Of a DNA stretch of 22,087 bases, positions 9,921 to 20,123 are shown piece by piece. The translations under genes and the position numbers were made by a program. Location: contig WIXG01000781.1 in NCBI GenBank assembly GCA_009869945.1, positions 1-22,087 on the forward strand. The letters are read 5' to 3'. The notes beneath the pieces are model-generated. The model had not been told where the DNA came from. It saw nothing but the letters and a program-made list of their open reading frames with translations, and searched no databases. Origin of the DNA: Mesaphorura yosii. Taxonomy: Eukaryota; Arthropoda; Collembola; Poduromorpha; Tullbergiidae. Each line of letters starts with the position of its first letter. Within the stretch, counting starts at the first letter, position 1.

Positions 9921-12451
9921 ATGCACCCGGTTGTGCAGTTCTCGCTGACAATTTTGCTCGTCAGTGGCTGTGACTCAGCCGCGGGCGTCAATGCATCTGG
10001 TGGGGGGCAGGGATCCAACTGCGAAGTGGAGGTATCCAATGTAGAAGGGTCAGCCTCCATTCGGGAGGAGAGGGCATCTGTACATATGTCCTCTCCGCCC
10101 CTCCACCTCACGTGCAATGTGACACTGGCCACCGGGGCAACTCAAGTCCTGAGCACCGCTTTCCAAAACACCCGCTCCGTAAAGGTGGTCGGAAACCCCA
10201 GTTCCTTCACCCCGCGCATTACCTGTGGGTCGAACCACCTCATCAGCTGGTCCCGAGATTTCCTCGATCGCTCTTGGTCCGCCCAGTTTCAAAATAGTTA
10301 CTCGATGTCACAGCGTCACTATGGCACGGGCGAGTATGAAGGACTCGGATTCGGATTCTCTGTCGGTGCCAATGAGTCGTTGCACATACTCATTCTGAGG
10401 ATCAGGATCAGGATCATTCAGGATCGACGGTAGCTTTCAGCAACGATTCTCCATTTCGGCAAACTGAACAAGTTGTGTTCCCCTCAGTCAATGTGGACAG
10501 GATTGCGTGTTTGGCTCCGGTGAGGGAGAGGGAGGAAGAGTGGATCACAGCGTCCATGCAGGTGCGTGTCGTAGAATCTTACAAGCCCATCATACTCAAT
10601 GGCCAGCAAAACTATCATTGGGACGAGCACGACATGGTGCTGCCACCATGCTGCAAGACGATTCCTTGTCATGCGGATGGTCAGCCACCGCCGTCAATCA
10701 CATGGAGCTCCCGCGGTGTTGGTGGAGAGCCTGTCGTGATCGGCTCCAATCCGCAGTCCAACGTACACGTTGCCAACGGTACGGGACTCTTGAATCAGCT
10801 GATCCTGGTGTTTGAAAAAATGCCGACCTCGATGGACAGCAACTTCACCTGCACCGCCATCAATAGGGTTGGTCAAGCGTCTAAAGATTTTCGAATCACC
10901 ATTAGTGGAACACCCAGAAGAGAATCTGAACAACTTTCCTTGTGGGTTGCTATTCTTGTGGCAGTCGCAGCTTCCCTTGCGGTCCTCATCATCGTGGTCA
11001 TATTTCGTCGTCTTCTGCTCAGAGTAATAAGGCTACTTGATTTAACTTGTCATGATTTGATCTTCATCCCTTGTCCCACAGTATCGCCGGGTTTTGGACC
11101 GACTGGACATTTATAAATTTCGACATGGCATCGATCAGGTTGAAGACAAGGACAGGGGATCAGCACAGCTGACACCGCCCCTGACGTCAGAAACTGTTGA
11201 AATGCACCGGGATGTAGTGCTGGAGGAAGCAGAAGAGAGCGGGGCAGCGCAAACTGCGTGCGAATCACTTGAGGAGCTGTTCTCACCTCAGCCAGCATGG
11301 ATCACCCACGTGCAGCACCAGCCCTACGACACTAGCTTTGAAATCAGTCGGAGGAAATTCGTAGTAGACAAGAAACGATTGCTTGGCTCTGGGGAGTTTG
11401 GCGAGGTGTACGCCGGCAAGGCACGTTTTGACGGCGAAATCGGCGAATTGGAGGTCGGTGTTAAAGTTCCCAAACGCGACTGTCCTAAAGATGTCCTGAA
11501 CGCAATGTTGAGGGAGCTGAAAATCATGACGCGCCTCCAGCACGAGAATATTGTCAGCCTCGTCCGCGCTTGCACGGCGCGGGCAGAGTATGGCGAACTC
11601 TACATTTTAATGGAATACTGCCAGGGTGGCTCCCTCGACCACTTTTTGGAACTAAATAGGGACGGCTACGTCGAAGCAGAAGACGAGCCTAAAGTGGCAA
11701 CACCAGTGACAAAGTTGGAACTTTACGTTGGTAAGCTGAACTAGCTAAACAGAACAGAACTGGCTGGCTCTGGCGGGTTAGGTGTTGCTATGTTTCCAAT
11801 ATTCACCTTCGCAGATCCTGCAACCCTGCTGACTCGGTTCACATTCTCGGATTTGGTCGGCTGGTGCGCGAATGTTGCATCGGGAATGGAGTATCTGGTA
11901 TCCAAGGGGATATTACATAGGGACCTGGCTTCTAGGAACGTGCTTCTTACACAGGCGGATGGTCCCCCATGGACGGCAAAGGTATCTGACTTTGGGCTGT
12001 CAAGGCAGCTGTACGGAACCACAACTTATAAGCAGTCATCGAGAAATGCCAGACTCCCAGCTCGGTGGATGGCCCCAGAGTGCTTCAACGGAATCTTTTC
12101 TGTACAATCCGATGTTTGGGCGTTTGGTATAACTGCTTGGGAAATATTTTCGCTCGGTGAGTTACCCTACTCAGACGTGGACGACGAAAAATTGCTTGAC
12201 CTTCTCCGAAGCGGCGGCTTGCGAATTACCGCACCACACCGTGCCACGCCTGAAATGTGAGAGATTTCTAGAGGTCTTTTAGAAAGTGTTTATGTTAACC
12301 TTGATAATGGCCGTCCAATTTCAGATTCACAAATCTAATGAAATGCTGGGACCTAGAACCGGAACAGCGCCCGTCATTCACAACCTTGAAGGAATATTTT
12401 CAAGATCTAATTTCAAAGAAGGAAATCATAAGTGACACGATCAGGAATTGA
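9921..12451 (+). CDS. Ig-domain receptor tyrosine kinase (PDGFR/VEGFR/FGFR-like)
   Basis: Proposed exons are 9921-10365, 10422-11023, 11082-11730, 11815-12256 and 12325-12451, with introns of 56, 58, 84 and 68 nt. The phases agree and give 754 residues. In order: signal peptide (1-~20); an extracellular part with Ig-like Cys/Trp spacing, the clearest Ig domain being at about 240-315 (PCHADGQPPPSITW ... NFTCTAINRVG); a membrane helix (~320-342); a juxtamembrane region; and a kinase domain. The kinase has the glycine loop LGSGEFGEVYAG, the ATP lysine in GVKVPK, HRDLASRN, DFGLSRQLY with a second Tyr in the activation loop, and LPARWMAPEC. A short kinase insert divides it, as in the split-kinase receptors. 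All catalytic residues are present, so it should be active at the plasma membrane; the ligand is unknown. The first intron is the weakest call. It contains GGATCA repeats, and without it the frame breaks. Confidence 0.85.
10394..10425 (+). repeat. GGATCA hexamer microsatellite
   Basis: About three tandem GGATCA units, then a degenerate unit, lie in the proposed first intron of the receptor kinase, with TTCGGA repeats just before in exon 1. Units of 6 nt keep frame if translated, but the reading frame changes across this area, so either an intron or an indel lies here. Confidence 0.6.
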
Positions 12452-13624
12452 ATTACTATCGCTGGTGACGTTACCCGCGTTACCTACGCCACAACTTGGC
12501 GCACACTTTCCCACTTGATTGCGAAGATCCCCTATGCATTGCAAATATAGCAATTAATGTACACTCACAATCAAGGAGATTTTATTAATTTCAATGTGCA
12601 CAAAGTAATCAATATGACAGGTAGTTAATTCTTCGTTCATTGAAATTAGTATTGAAATTGCAACAAAATAGCTCTCATCTAAGAGTAAACATAAACATTT
12701 CTTAGCTTTATCGGAAGGAGTTGAAGACATCACGGTAGAAAAAAATTTGAGCTTATAAATATTCAATATACTGTTAAAACAAGGGTATTCAAAAAATGCC
12801 AATGTATCTTTTGCAAAAACAGACAATAAACTTTTGTCTAAAATCTGTCGTACCTTAACAATTCGGTCATTTTTCGCGAAATAGTAGTTGCGTCCCTCTT
12901 TTTTTCTTGACTTTTGGAATTGCGTGTTTTGATTTTTTTTTAAGTACTTGCACGTAATTTTCAATGCAGAAGGCACTGACGAAGATCCGAACATTTTAGC
13001 ATGAGAGGGTAGATGAACGAGGGAATGCAAAATATAGATTAAAAACTCTTATCCGTATAGCATCGGTGTCCTCGCGACAACTTGACGTTTGAGAATCTAT
13101 TTCACTCTGAGTTTTGGGCGTTACACGAGAATATACATCGCCACACTTAGCAGTAAGAAATGATCATATTTTTTGGGGGTGAAATATTTCGTAAAACAAT
13201 TGGTGCGAGGTAGACAACAAGTTGCCTCAAATCCGTTGACGCCGAGTCGGTGTCGTTAGTACTGGGGCCCAAACCCTCTGGACGCGACTCCCACACGACC
13301 CGTGACCCCGCGTCACATCACTGTGTCAAAGCCGGCGGTGCACGCCGTGCTTATAGTTACGATATCATGAGTTTAGGGCACGGCCATGGTAGCGGGCTTC
13401 GCTTAGGACCCCTCCACACCATACTTTTTTTGAAATCTAACTACGACACAGCAGAGCAAACTGATTCACAGTCTAGTTTCAGACAGAATGCATTGGAAGC
13501 TGGCGCAGAGCATTTGCTACCGGTTCGCATTTATGTTTGCACTTGCTTTGCGTCTCTTTGGAGGTGCGATTGTTGTGCTCATTACTTTGTAATGAATTAT
13601 TTTTCTTTCGCAACTTCTGTCGGG
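12452..13624. other. intergenic stretch, no gene supported
   Basis: Both neighbouring genes end here (convergent). A 158-codon minus-strand open stretch (12554-13030) is Lys-rich and AT-driven with no recognised domain; it could be a hypothetical gene but nothing else supports it. 13225-13420 is distinctly GC-rich with no coding signal I can name. Confidence 0.35.
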
Positions 13625-15073
13625 CTAAGACTGGCTAACAACGTTATCGTATATAATTCGCTCATTGTAATGGGGTACTTTGTTTTCGTTAAGCACAATT
13701 CTTAAGACCACCGCGTCTTTATAGTTTTCCATGACATATTGCTGCAATTTCTTAAACTCAGAGCTCTCACCCCCGTACTTTTGTCCAGTGAACATAAGTT
13801 GGTGCATCCGCTTCGCAAGCGGCAACCAGGCTGGGTCACTTTTCACGTACTCGGTATCTTCCGCTACTTTCAGCACGGCGTCAAGAAACGACTGCTTTTG
13901 CTTGATTAGACGCTCACGATCAGGCCCAAATTTGAAAGCTATTGACAGCGCGTCGTTTAGTTCGTCCTGAATAGTTGTGTCTTGCTTTAGAGCAGTCAGT
14001 ACGTTCCGCATCGCCGCAGTGGCTCGCCGCGTTTCGAATTGGCCGTCCTCGTAGGGGATCCAAGTAATGTACACAAAATAGTACAGCATTAACGGTGTTG
14101 AAGTCGGTCCTCCGATGTCGGACGCGAATAGAATGTTGGACAGCTTCGTAATGCTTATGGCTTTAACCGGGAGGGCTGAATCACTCTTGCTAATTTCTTC
14201 CCAAAGCATTTCACATGCTTTTACGTAGCGCGCCAACTCATTGCAATTCCTTTCCGTTAATTGTTTCAGCACGGTGTACGTGTACTCTTGTGATTCCTGG
14301 GAGCAATACTTCATGATTTTGTGCACCAACTCTTGACTTGCGCCCGGGAGCTTCATCAGGCCCTGCAGGAACTCGTTCTGGAGTCTCTCAAACAGCGGGA
14401 ACGCCATCAACTTTGGGTACGCGTTGGCGTTTGCCTGGAGCAGCTTCTGCAGGACGTGTTGCGCATGTAGAATGCTTTGCTCGCTCTGGACCCCTCCTGA
14501 GTAGAGCAAATCAAGGGAAGTGCAGATCGCCGTGATGATCTTCCGTTCCCTCGCAGTGCCCGGCCTCACGACTTCTTGCACGAGCCGGTGAATCTTCGCT
14601 TTGCTCAGGGAGACCATCGAGTATTTTCATGATCAAGTACGGCTTTCGAATGAGGTCAATGGGCAGGAATTGTTTGAGCCCGTCCGGCCCGTCAAACTCC
14701 TCGACGTTGTCGAAGATGAAGAGGCACTTTTTCTCAGCAAAATGACTGTACACGAGCTTCTTCAGAGTGAACACATCGACGTGCTTTGGAACCACCTGGC
14801 CAAGTTCCTTCGCAGCAGATATGAAGGAGAGTCGCAATGACTTGCTATCCACACAACGTTGCCCTCGAAGAACTTGTCCCGGTAGGTCCACGCGTACCTT
14901 CGAACGAGGCTCGACTTTCCAACTCCGCCGAGACCGTGCACGGTCGTGAGCAACCCGTGAGAAGAGTTTGGCGTTTGATCGTAGGACTCAGTCTCGAGCT
15001 CGTGCAACCGGCTTAAATCTTCCTCGTGGCCCACGAAACTTTTGACTTGATTTTTGACAGCGGCTGGATTCAT
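13625..15073 (-). pseudogene. STAND/NB-ARC-like P-loop NTPase with helical C-terminus, two frameshifts
   Basis: The minus strand reads MNPAAVKN, then FVGHEEDLSRL, a phrase typical of NB-ARC/NACHT domain starts, followed by Walker A in VHGLGGVGKSSLVRR and GNVVWI. A frame change at about 14841-14850 leads to KSLRLSFISAAKELG and Walker B in CLFIFDNVEEF. A second change at the A-run 14624-14627 leads to KYSMVSLSKAKIHRLVQEVV and about 310 residues of helix-rich sequence of unknown type, ending at 13625. STAND NTPases of this kind act as switches in immunity, apoptosis and signalling. The segment usually found between Walker B and the sensor region looks shortened. An acceptor-like CCCTCAG abuts the ATG at 15073, so an upstream exon is possible. 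It is either a pseudogene or an intact gene with assembly indels. Confidence 0.6.
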
Positions 15074-15860
15074 CTGAGGGAACAGATAGCAGGTAGCGGT
15101 GGGCACACTGAATCCTGTGCAAATACGTATAGTTTATGCATTTAACATTGCTGGCATTGAAATGACAGTCAGTGCAAGGGAATTTATGCAACGTGTCGAC
15201 CTCTGTTCGTGTGGCACGCAGCGAGCAATTTCGTAATCATTTTCGCATTTCGCCTTGAATATCCCCGAGTGGTATTGACGAGTGGTGTCCAGCAGGCCTG
15301 ACGCTGTACCATTCACAACTTCCAAGTTCTTGATAGAGCGGTTTGACCCGCTAAAAGATCAAGTGGTTTTGAGATGATGTGTGCAATGTGCTTCCTGAAT
15401 ATATGCAAGAGTTAGGCCTCGAATATTTACTGGTGACAATTGTCAGTTGTATTGAGTATGGAAATTCTAAGGTAACATTAATTCAGATCAAAATCAATAT
15501 AAGTTCGGTCCGATGAAAATACGTACAAAAGCGTGAAAATTTCAACTTAAGTAACTCTGGTTTGAATAATCCGATTTCAAAAAGCCGGATTTCGATCCAG
15601 TTTCCTTTTCACCTTCCTCATTCTCATGCTAATTTACATTTATGTCCATTTGGAATTTAGCAGTAGATTTCGACCAGGTGGCCATAACAATAGAAATTGT
15701 CTTCTTTGTCCGACTCGTTTCCAACGAATTTTTTTAATTTGTCAATGAAGCAAGCAGAAAAGTGCCCATTGTCATGGATTCTGTGAGACGAGGGATAGGC
15801 ACATCTGCTCAAGACAATGGCATGGAGTCATGTAGCATGTTTCAGGACTAACTTGCAACA
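15074..15860. other. intergenic stretch, no gene supported
   Basis: A minus-strand open stretch at about 15134-15350 has no recognised domain and could be an upstream exon of the NTPase gene, but no donor of matching phase was found. The rest is AT-rich. The promoter of the small secreted peptide gene begins at about 15860. Confidence 0.35.
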
Positions 15861-15861
15861 A

Positions 15862-15868
15862 TATTTAA
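15862..15868 (+). promoter_or_regulatory. TATA-like box of the Trp/Cys peptide gene
   Basis: TATTTAA lies about 50 nt before the first ATG (15914), consistent with transcription starting near 15890-15895 and a short leader. Confidence 0.5.
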
Positions 15869-15913
15869 AGGAGTTGAGCCTGTAACTTGAAACCAATTCA
15901 AAGAAAGCTCAAC

Positions 15914-16281
15914 ATGCCAGTCATGAAGTCAAACGTCTTCTTCATTGCTGCACTGGCGGCAGTTCTTGTAATGAGCTTATTGTGCGCAGGTGCAGCCGAG
16001 GTCGGTGCTGGTCGCCAGTTTGGTGGTGGTTGGGGTTGGGTAAGTTTATCCTTTACGCCACGCACGGTGTGGGGTTGGCTGATACGCACGCACATATTAA
16101 CATGATACTAACATTGCAATTACAATTGCAGAGACCGCCACAACGTCCACAATTTCGTTGTCCACAAGATTGGGTTGGTGACGTGACAACGGGTTGGAAT
16201 TGTGGTTGGAATGGTTGTTGGCCACCAGGGTGTGAGAAGTACAAAGACACTGCACCGCCAAGGACGACCAGTATGGTATAG
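15914..16281 (+). CDS. small secreted Trp/Gly/Cys-rich peptide, family unknown
   Basis: Exon 1 is 15914-16039 and exon 2 is 16132-16281; the intron is a 92-nt GT-AG intron in phase 0. The product is about 91 residues, or three fewer from the second ATG at 15923. A strong signal peptide (hydrophobic core VFFIAALAAVLVMSLLC, likely cut after CAGAA) leaves a mature peptide of about 65 residues. The mature part starts with a Gly/Trp segment (FGGGWGW), then an RPPQRPQFR stretch, then four cysteines and seven tryptophans overall (CPQDWVG, GWNCGWNGCWPPGC), then a polar tail. TATA box and AATAAA are both well placed. No family was recognised. Signal peptide, Arg/Pro/Trp content and four cysteines would suit a secreted antimicrobial, epidermal or silk-type peptide, but function is inference. 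Confidence 0.75.
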
Positions 16282-16310
16282 ACACCAGGAGCCCCAGTAG
16301 CTGGCAATGG

Positions 16311-16316
16311 AATAAA
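16311..16316 (+). terminator. polyadenylation signal
   Basis: AATAAA 30 nt after the stop codon of the Trp/Cys peptide gene. Confidence 0.65.
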
Positions 16317-16647
16317 GGCAGGGCCGACACCAGTTCCTGCCTCCGGATAGGGTGACAGTCAGTCTATTGAGTCTTCAAATTCTAATATTGAAACTTGAAA
16401 AAATATGCTTAATGCAATCAGAATCAGTTTGATCTTGATTAGTGTATTTTAATAGATCCAAATTAACTGTAATTATAATGAATCAATGCGATTTGAGAAT
16501 AAGGAGAATTAATTGGATTTGGTTCCCGTACTCAACTCAATTAAAACACTTAAACGTTGCGAGTTGAGTGGTTGGCATAAAAGCGAGCTAGAATTCGCCT
16601 TGGCCGATTCAGTTTCTCCTTCGACGTAACCCCGGGTCCATATCATA

Positions 16648-16779
16648 GTCCGTATTGTATTATAATTTCTGTGAAATTGAGCCAAGTTGTCCCGTTAGTA
16701 CTTCCCCTCGCCGAGAGAACTTGCACTCTTCATATAACAATGATTTGTGACAAATCTTAATAAATCCATCCAGTCTAGC
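16648..16779 (+). repeat. dispersed repeat, copy 2 (inverted relative to copy 1)
   Basis: Reverse-complement match to 1358-1491. On the plus strand it contains AATAAA (16759-16764) near its right end. The flanks differ from copy 1, so the conserved core is about 132 nt. Confidence 0.75.
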
Positions 16780-17115
16780 CCAAATGGGGACTCAGTTGTC
16801 TGGTAATTAAAAGAAAAGCAAAAAGACAACTACTATTGTTGACTAATTCTGGTTTAAGCTGGAGTTTAGTTTCTGGAGAATTGCCCACTTTAATTTACGA
16901 ATAATTTTACCATGTTCTTGTTCTTTCTTGAAACTCAATGCGCATTAACATAACATGGGACACTATCATAACTAATAGCTCTTGTCCAGTTGTTCATTGC
17001 TCGCTTTCTGGAGAAATTCTCATGAGCTGATGAGTAAAGGGCAATGTCTGGGCCTTGGAACGACTTGAAATGGGTGGAAAAGAATTCACATATGACCACC
17101 AAAGAACAGGACCAG

Positions 17116-17151
17116 TTAGCCAGAGTGGCTGGCTAATAAAGCCATCCACTC
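17116..17151. repeat. pair of mutually exclusive hairpins
   Basis: TTAGCCAG (17116-17123) pairs perfectly with CTGGCTAA (17129-17136). The overlapping arm GAGTGGCTGGCT (17123-17134) pairs with AGCCATCCACTC (17140-17151), 11 of 12 positions, with an AATAA loop. The arm sequence is shared with the palindrome at 1145-1167. Confidence 0.7.
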
Positions 17152-17168
17152 GGAATATTTAATATTCC
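17152..17168. repeat. perfect 17-nt palindrome
   Basis: GGAATATT and AATATTCC arms flank a single T, directly after the hairpin pair. Confidence 0.7.
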
Positions 17169-17500
17169 TTCTAATATTTAATACAATCTTCTTGCTCGGT
17201 CGGTCTTTTTATTCGTATTCGATAATCATCCATAATTCCGAAACGTCGACTTTTGGACATGAACGTCTGCCTTTTCAATGTACATCAGGAAATTTATGTC
17301 AGTAGTAGGTAGTGTCGCCATTTTGCTGTGCAAAATTTCATAATTGATTTCTGAATCAAATGGATTGAGACCATATTCGTGTTTTCGTCGAGTGATAACC
17401 GGAGATATTTGCTTCAGCAACTTTCATTGGAAATACAGTGTAGAAATGTTGCTTGGTCACTTTAGTTCTCGGTTAGTTCTCTGTAAAACCGTAAACTTAG

Positions 17501-18759
17501 TTGATTATCCAAAAATGTGCTTTGAAGAAGCAACACTATTTTGTGTTTAACCGTGCTCTTGACCTCACCACCAGACTTGGAGTTTTTCCAGTTGTCTTGA
17601 ATTTGAAAGCACGGCAATTCGAATTCAACAAATCCAAAAGATTCTGGAAAATTTTCACTCTGAATAGTTTGTTCAGCATCTTATGTGTAATTTTACTAAT
17701 GCCAATTACGTATGCGGCCTACTATCTTGCTAAAGCCGGAGCTATTACAAGTATTTTTTTTCCATACTTCATATTAAATGTTTCTATCGTGATTATAATA
17801 TCCCCTGACTACATTTGTGGATGGTCAACAGATGCACAACTGAAACCATACTTTCTTAATTCAGAGTGGCGATTTGAAGAGAAATGCATCAACATACCGT
17901 TTGAAGAACATTGGACTGCAAACGAGAAAATAGAAAGTGTGGAACAAAATGAGAAACTTTGTACATGCCTAACAACAATTCATGTAATTTTAATTTGGAT
18001 TCTCATCCCAGCTATGGCTCTTGTGGTATTACTTTTACTGCCACTGATCTTGCCATCGTTCTTGCTCGAATAGTTGGACAACTTGGAGAATTGCTTATTG
18101 GTCCCAGTTTCTATACTCCCAAGCTGATTGTGTACCCAATAACAGCATTAGTTTACTTCATTTATATCTACGCTGTAATAATCAGTGTGGCTCGACTCAA
18201 CACAATTTTGGTCCTTTTGGGGATAGCTGCTTCGTTTTCATCTATTGAATTGCTCAAGATGAAATTACGTAGGAAGTCAATATTGTGTAATATGCAATTG
18301 GTGAATGACGTATTGTACGCATACCGAACTGTAAAACTTCTGCTGGACAATTATATGAAATTTATGTCAGATTTTCTCTCCATTGGTTTGACAATGGAGT
18401 TTTTCATTGCCAGCGTCTCACTTTACGTTGTATTGGGGTCAAATGCTTTGGAACGAAGTGTATTGTTTTTAATCTTTCTCCTGTCTTCTTCAGCAAACTC
18501 GTTTATCATACACACTTTAGGACAATTACATCTCAGATCTGTGGACTTACTTGCAATTTGGAAATATGATCTTAATTTGCACAAAGGAAGAAGGACACTG
18601 GATCGATTCGACGTTCTACGCCGAGAATTCAAAACATTGCGACCAATGACCGTATGGCTAAGTTCTAGCTACCAAGTGGAGGAGACGAGTCTACTCGGCT
18701 TCTGGCACACACTCTTTGATCAAACAATTTTTTTAGTGTGTGCTTATCCATTGAAATAG
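17501..18759 (+). pseudogene. multi-pass membrane protein, gustatory-receptor-like, frameshifted
   Basis: Two overlapping frames together read as one multi-pass protein of about 415 residues. The first part (to about 18060) contains RLGVFPVVLNLKARQFEF, helix-rich segments and an extracellular-type loop (NSEWRFEEKCINIPFEE). The second (from about 18020) contains GPSFYTPKLIVYP, several more helices and a final GFWHTLFDQTIFLV. Around seven helices and the 'L-G-x-F-P' N-terminal phrase fit arthropod gustatory-type chemoreceptors. The usual C-terminal TY-x5-QF motif is not seen, so the assignment is tentative. The switch between frames falls at about 18030-18070 with no splice sites. No clear ATG starts the first frame: it opens right after a TAG at 17498-17500, while ATG 17515 is in another frame, so the 5' end is also damaged or in an unseen exon. 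AATAAA follows 54 nt after the stop. Confidence 0.5.
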
Positions 18760-18812
18760 GTTCATTTGGTTTATTCGGTTCATTAAGTCAGTAATTTTTA
18801 ACAGATCAATTG

Positions 18813-18818
18813 AATAAA
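18813..18818 (+). terminator. polyadenylation signal
   Basis: AATAAA 54 nt after the stop codon of the chemoreceptor-like gene. Confidence 0.5.
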
Positions 18819-19621
18819 ATTGTAATTTGTTGACGTTCAGTGGAATTTATCGCTTAACTCTTGTAACCAGTTCGGATGAAATCGTACAGTAATTTGGAAC
18901 TTTTCGAGTAGAATTAATGCGAGCATTTTCAACATAACACAGAACTCGTTCAAGTTTTCGGAGTTTAAAATGAACTGTTCCGTGTTATAATTGAAAAAAG
19001 TTAATTAACAGCAAACTGTAATTTATTTCATAGACTGCACCAATTACATTTTATTAGCAATACAAAAAAAAAAATTAAAAACTTAGTCCCTAATACAATA
19101 ATCGAATTATTTTTAAAGTGCGGAGTTCAATCCGTTTATTGTGTATGAATATTGTTGAAACCCAATACATTTTGAATTTTGAAATGGATGCATATGAACC
19201 CATTAGTTCCCCAAAATCTTAAGGGAGTCATTTTGTATTATAGTTCGAGAACTTTCGAGAACATTCGTTCTCGTTGCAATCTATGTTTTAATAGAAGAGT
19301 TTCTTATAATCAATGTCCTAAAAGTCCCGAATTGCGGAATCTTTCATTAGAAGTTAACTTGAAACAAGCGTCAAATAAGCTTTGAACATGTGAGGTAGGT
19401 TAGAGGTTAAATACGTGAGGTTAAATATGTGGAGGTTCATCACAGTCTAAAAGTTCAAGGCGTCAAAGTTCAAATTCCGTTGTTTGTTCCCGTCTTTATT
19501 TAGCCGCGATGGCCTTCAGGCCAGCGGCCGTCTGTGTGTGTTTCCGATTTTTTCGGTCAAGTGGTATTAAGCTTGCCGTTATGCTGAAATGTAAAAGCTG
19601 TTGAAGATCTTGGTGAAGATG

Positions 19622-19643
19622 TGATAACTTATCACTGATAAGT
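19622..19643. promoter_or_regulatory. triple GATA-factor site with perfect palindrome
   Basis: TGATAA (19622-19627), TTATCA (19629-19634) and TGATAA (19636-19641) fall within 22 bp. ACTTATCA and TGATAAGT form a perfect palindrome around one C (19627-19643). TGATAA is the core GATA-factor site; extended CTGATAAG-type sites are known in gut-expressed invertebrate genes. It lies about 80 nt before a TATA-like site. Confidence 0.5.
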
Positions 19644-19717
19644 AAGTTGGAATGTGGGCGTGGGTTTACTTGTGTTCATGGAGTAGTAAAGAAAGTTGAA
19701 CTAATGTGTGTCTAAGG

Positions 19718-19724
19718 TATATAG
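19718..19724 (+). promoter_or_regulatory. TATA-like site
   Basis: GTATATAGC context downstream of the GATA cluster. If used, it would give a leader of about 370 nt for the gene at 20124. Confidence 0.3.
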
Positions 19725-20123
19725 CAGCTACAGGTAAAGTTAAGTGAGCTTTCAATTATGCAACCTGTGTGTGGCTCTGTTAGCATTCGATGTCCGCAGT
19801 GGCTTGTGGCTCAAACAGAAAGTTTCATTCCTGCCCTTTGCCGTTCTGAAAAACTGGTCTCGAGCAACTCGAGAGGAATAATTAGTGCTTGCCAGCCTCT
19901 CGCATGCATCAAGTGAATCGAGTCGAAGACGACGATGACGTACTATTGACTAATTTGATTCGACACACTTGTCTAATCCAATTACAAGTAGAACGAGAGC
20001 AAAATTATTTCTGGTGCTTAATGACTGAATTTCTCCATCTGATCGATCACTCTCAGTCTAGTCTCACTTTCATTTCAACGGCTATTCCAGACGCCACGAT
20101 CCCATTTGACTGCTTCGAGCAAA

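Larger units (their letters stand above)
16317..17500. other. intergenic stretch with repeat copy 2 and hairpins
   Basis: No gene was recognised. It contains a 9-bp inverted repeat (ACTCAACTC at 16530-16538 with GAGTTGAGT at 16561-16569), a TATA-like CATAAAAG near 16576, the dispersed repeat copy, and palindromes at 17116-17168. The inverted repeat, TATA-like site and AATAAA in that order resemble a solo LTR or similar element. Confidence 0.45.
18760..20123. other. long AT-rich intergenic or 5' region
   Basis: No gene was recognised. It holds AATAAA at 18813-18818, an A-run near 19065, a GC-rich imperfect hairpin around 19503-19530 (TGGCCT/AGGCCA arms), a short direct repeat of GTGAGGTTAAAT type near 19390-19435, the GATA-site palindrome at 19622-19643 and a TATA-like site at 19718-19724. 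The last two suggest the promoter of the downstream secreted-protein gene. Confidence 0.45.

Noticed and set aside
9746..10132. 128-codon minus-strand open stretch
   Set aside because: It is the antisense shadow of the receptor kinase first exon and promoter.
12554..13030. 158-codon minus-strand open stretch
   Set aside because: AT-driven, Lys-rich, no recognised motif, and nothing around it supports transcription; a transposase was considered but no catalytic or zinc-binding pattern was seen.
13250..13705. 151-codon plus-strand open stretch
   Set aside because: Overlaps the end of the minus-strand NTPase gene and has no recognisable domain.
17224..17420. Small minus-strand ORF near the hairpin cluster
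   Set aside because: Short, no domain, and no start context or splice partner.
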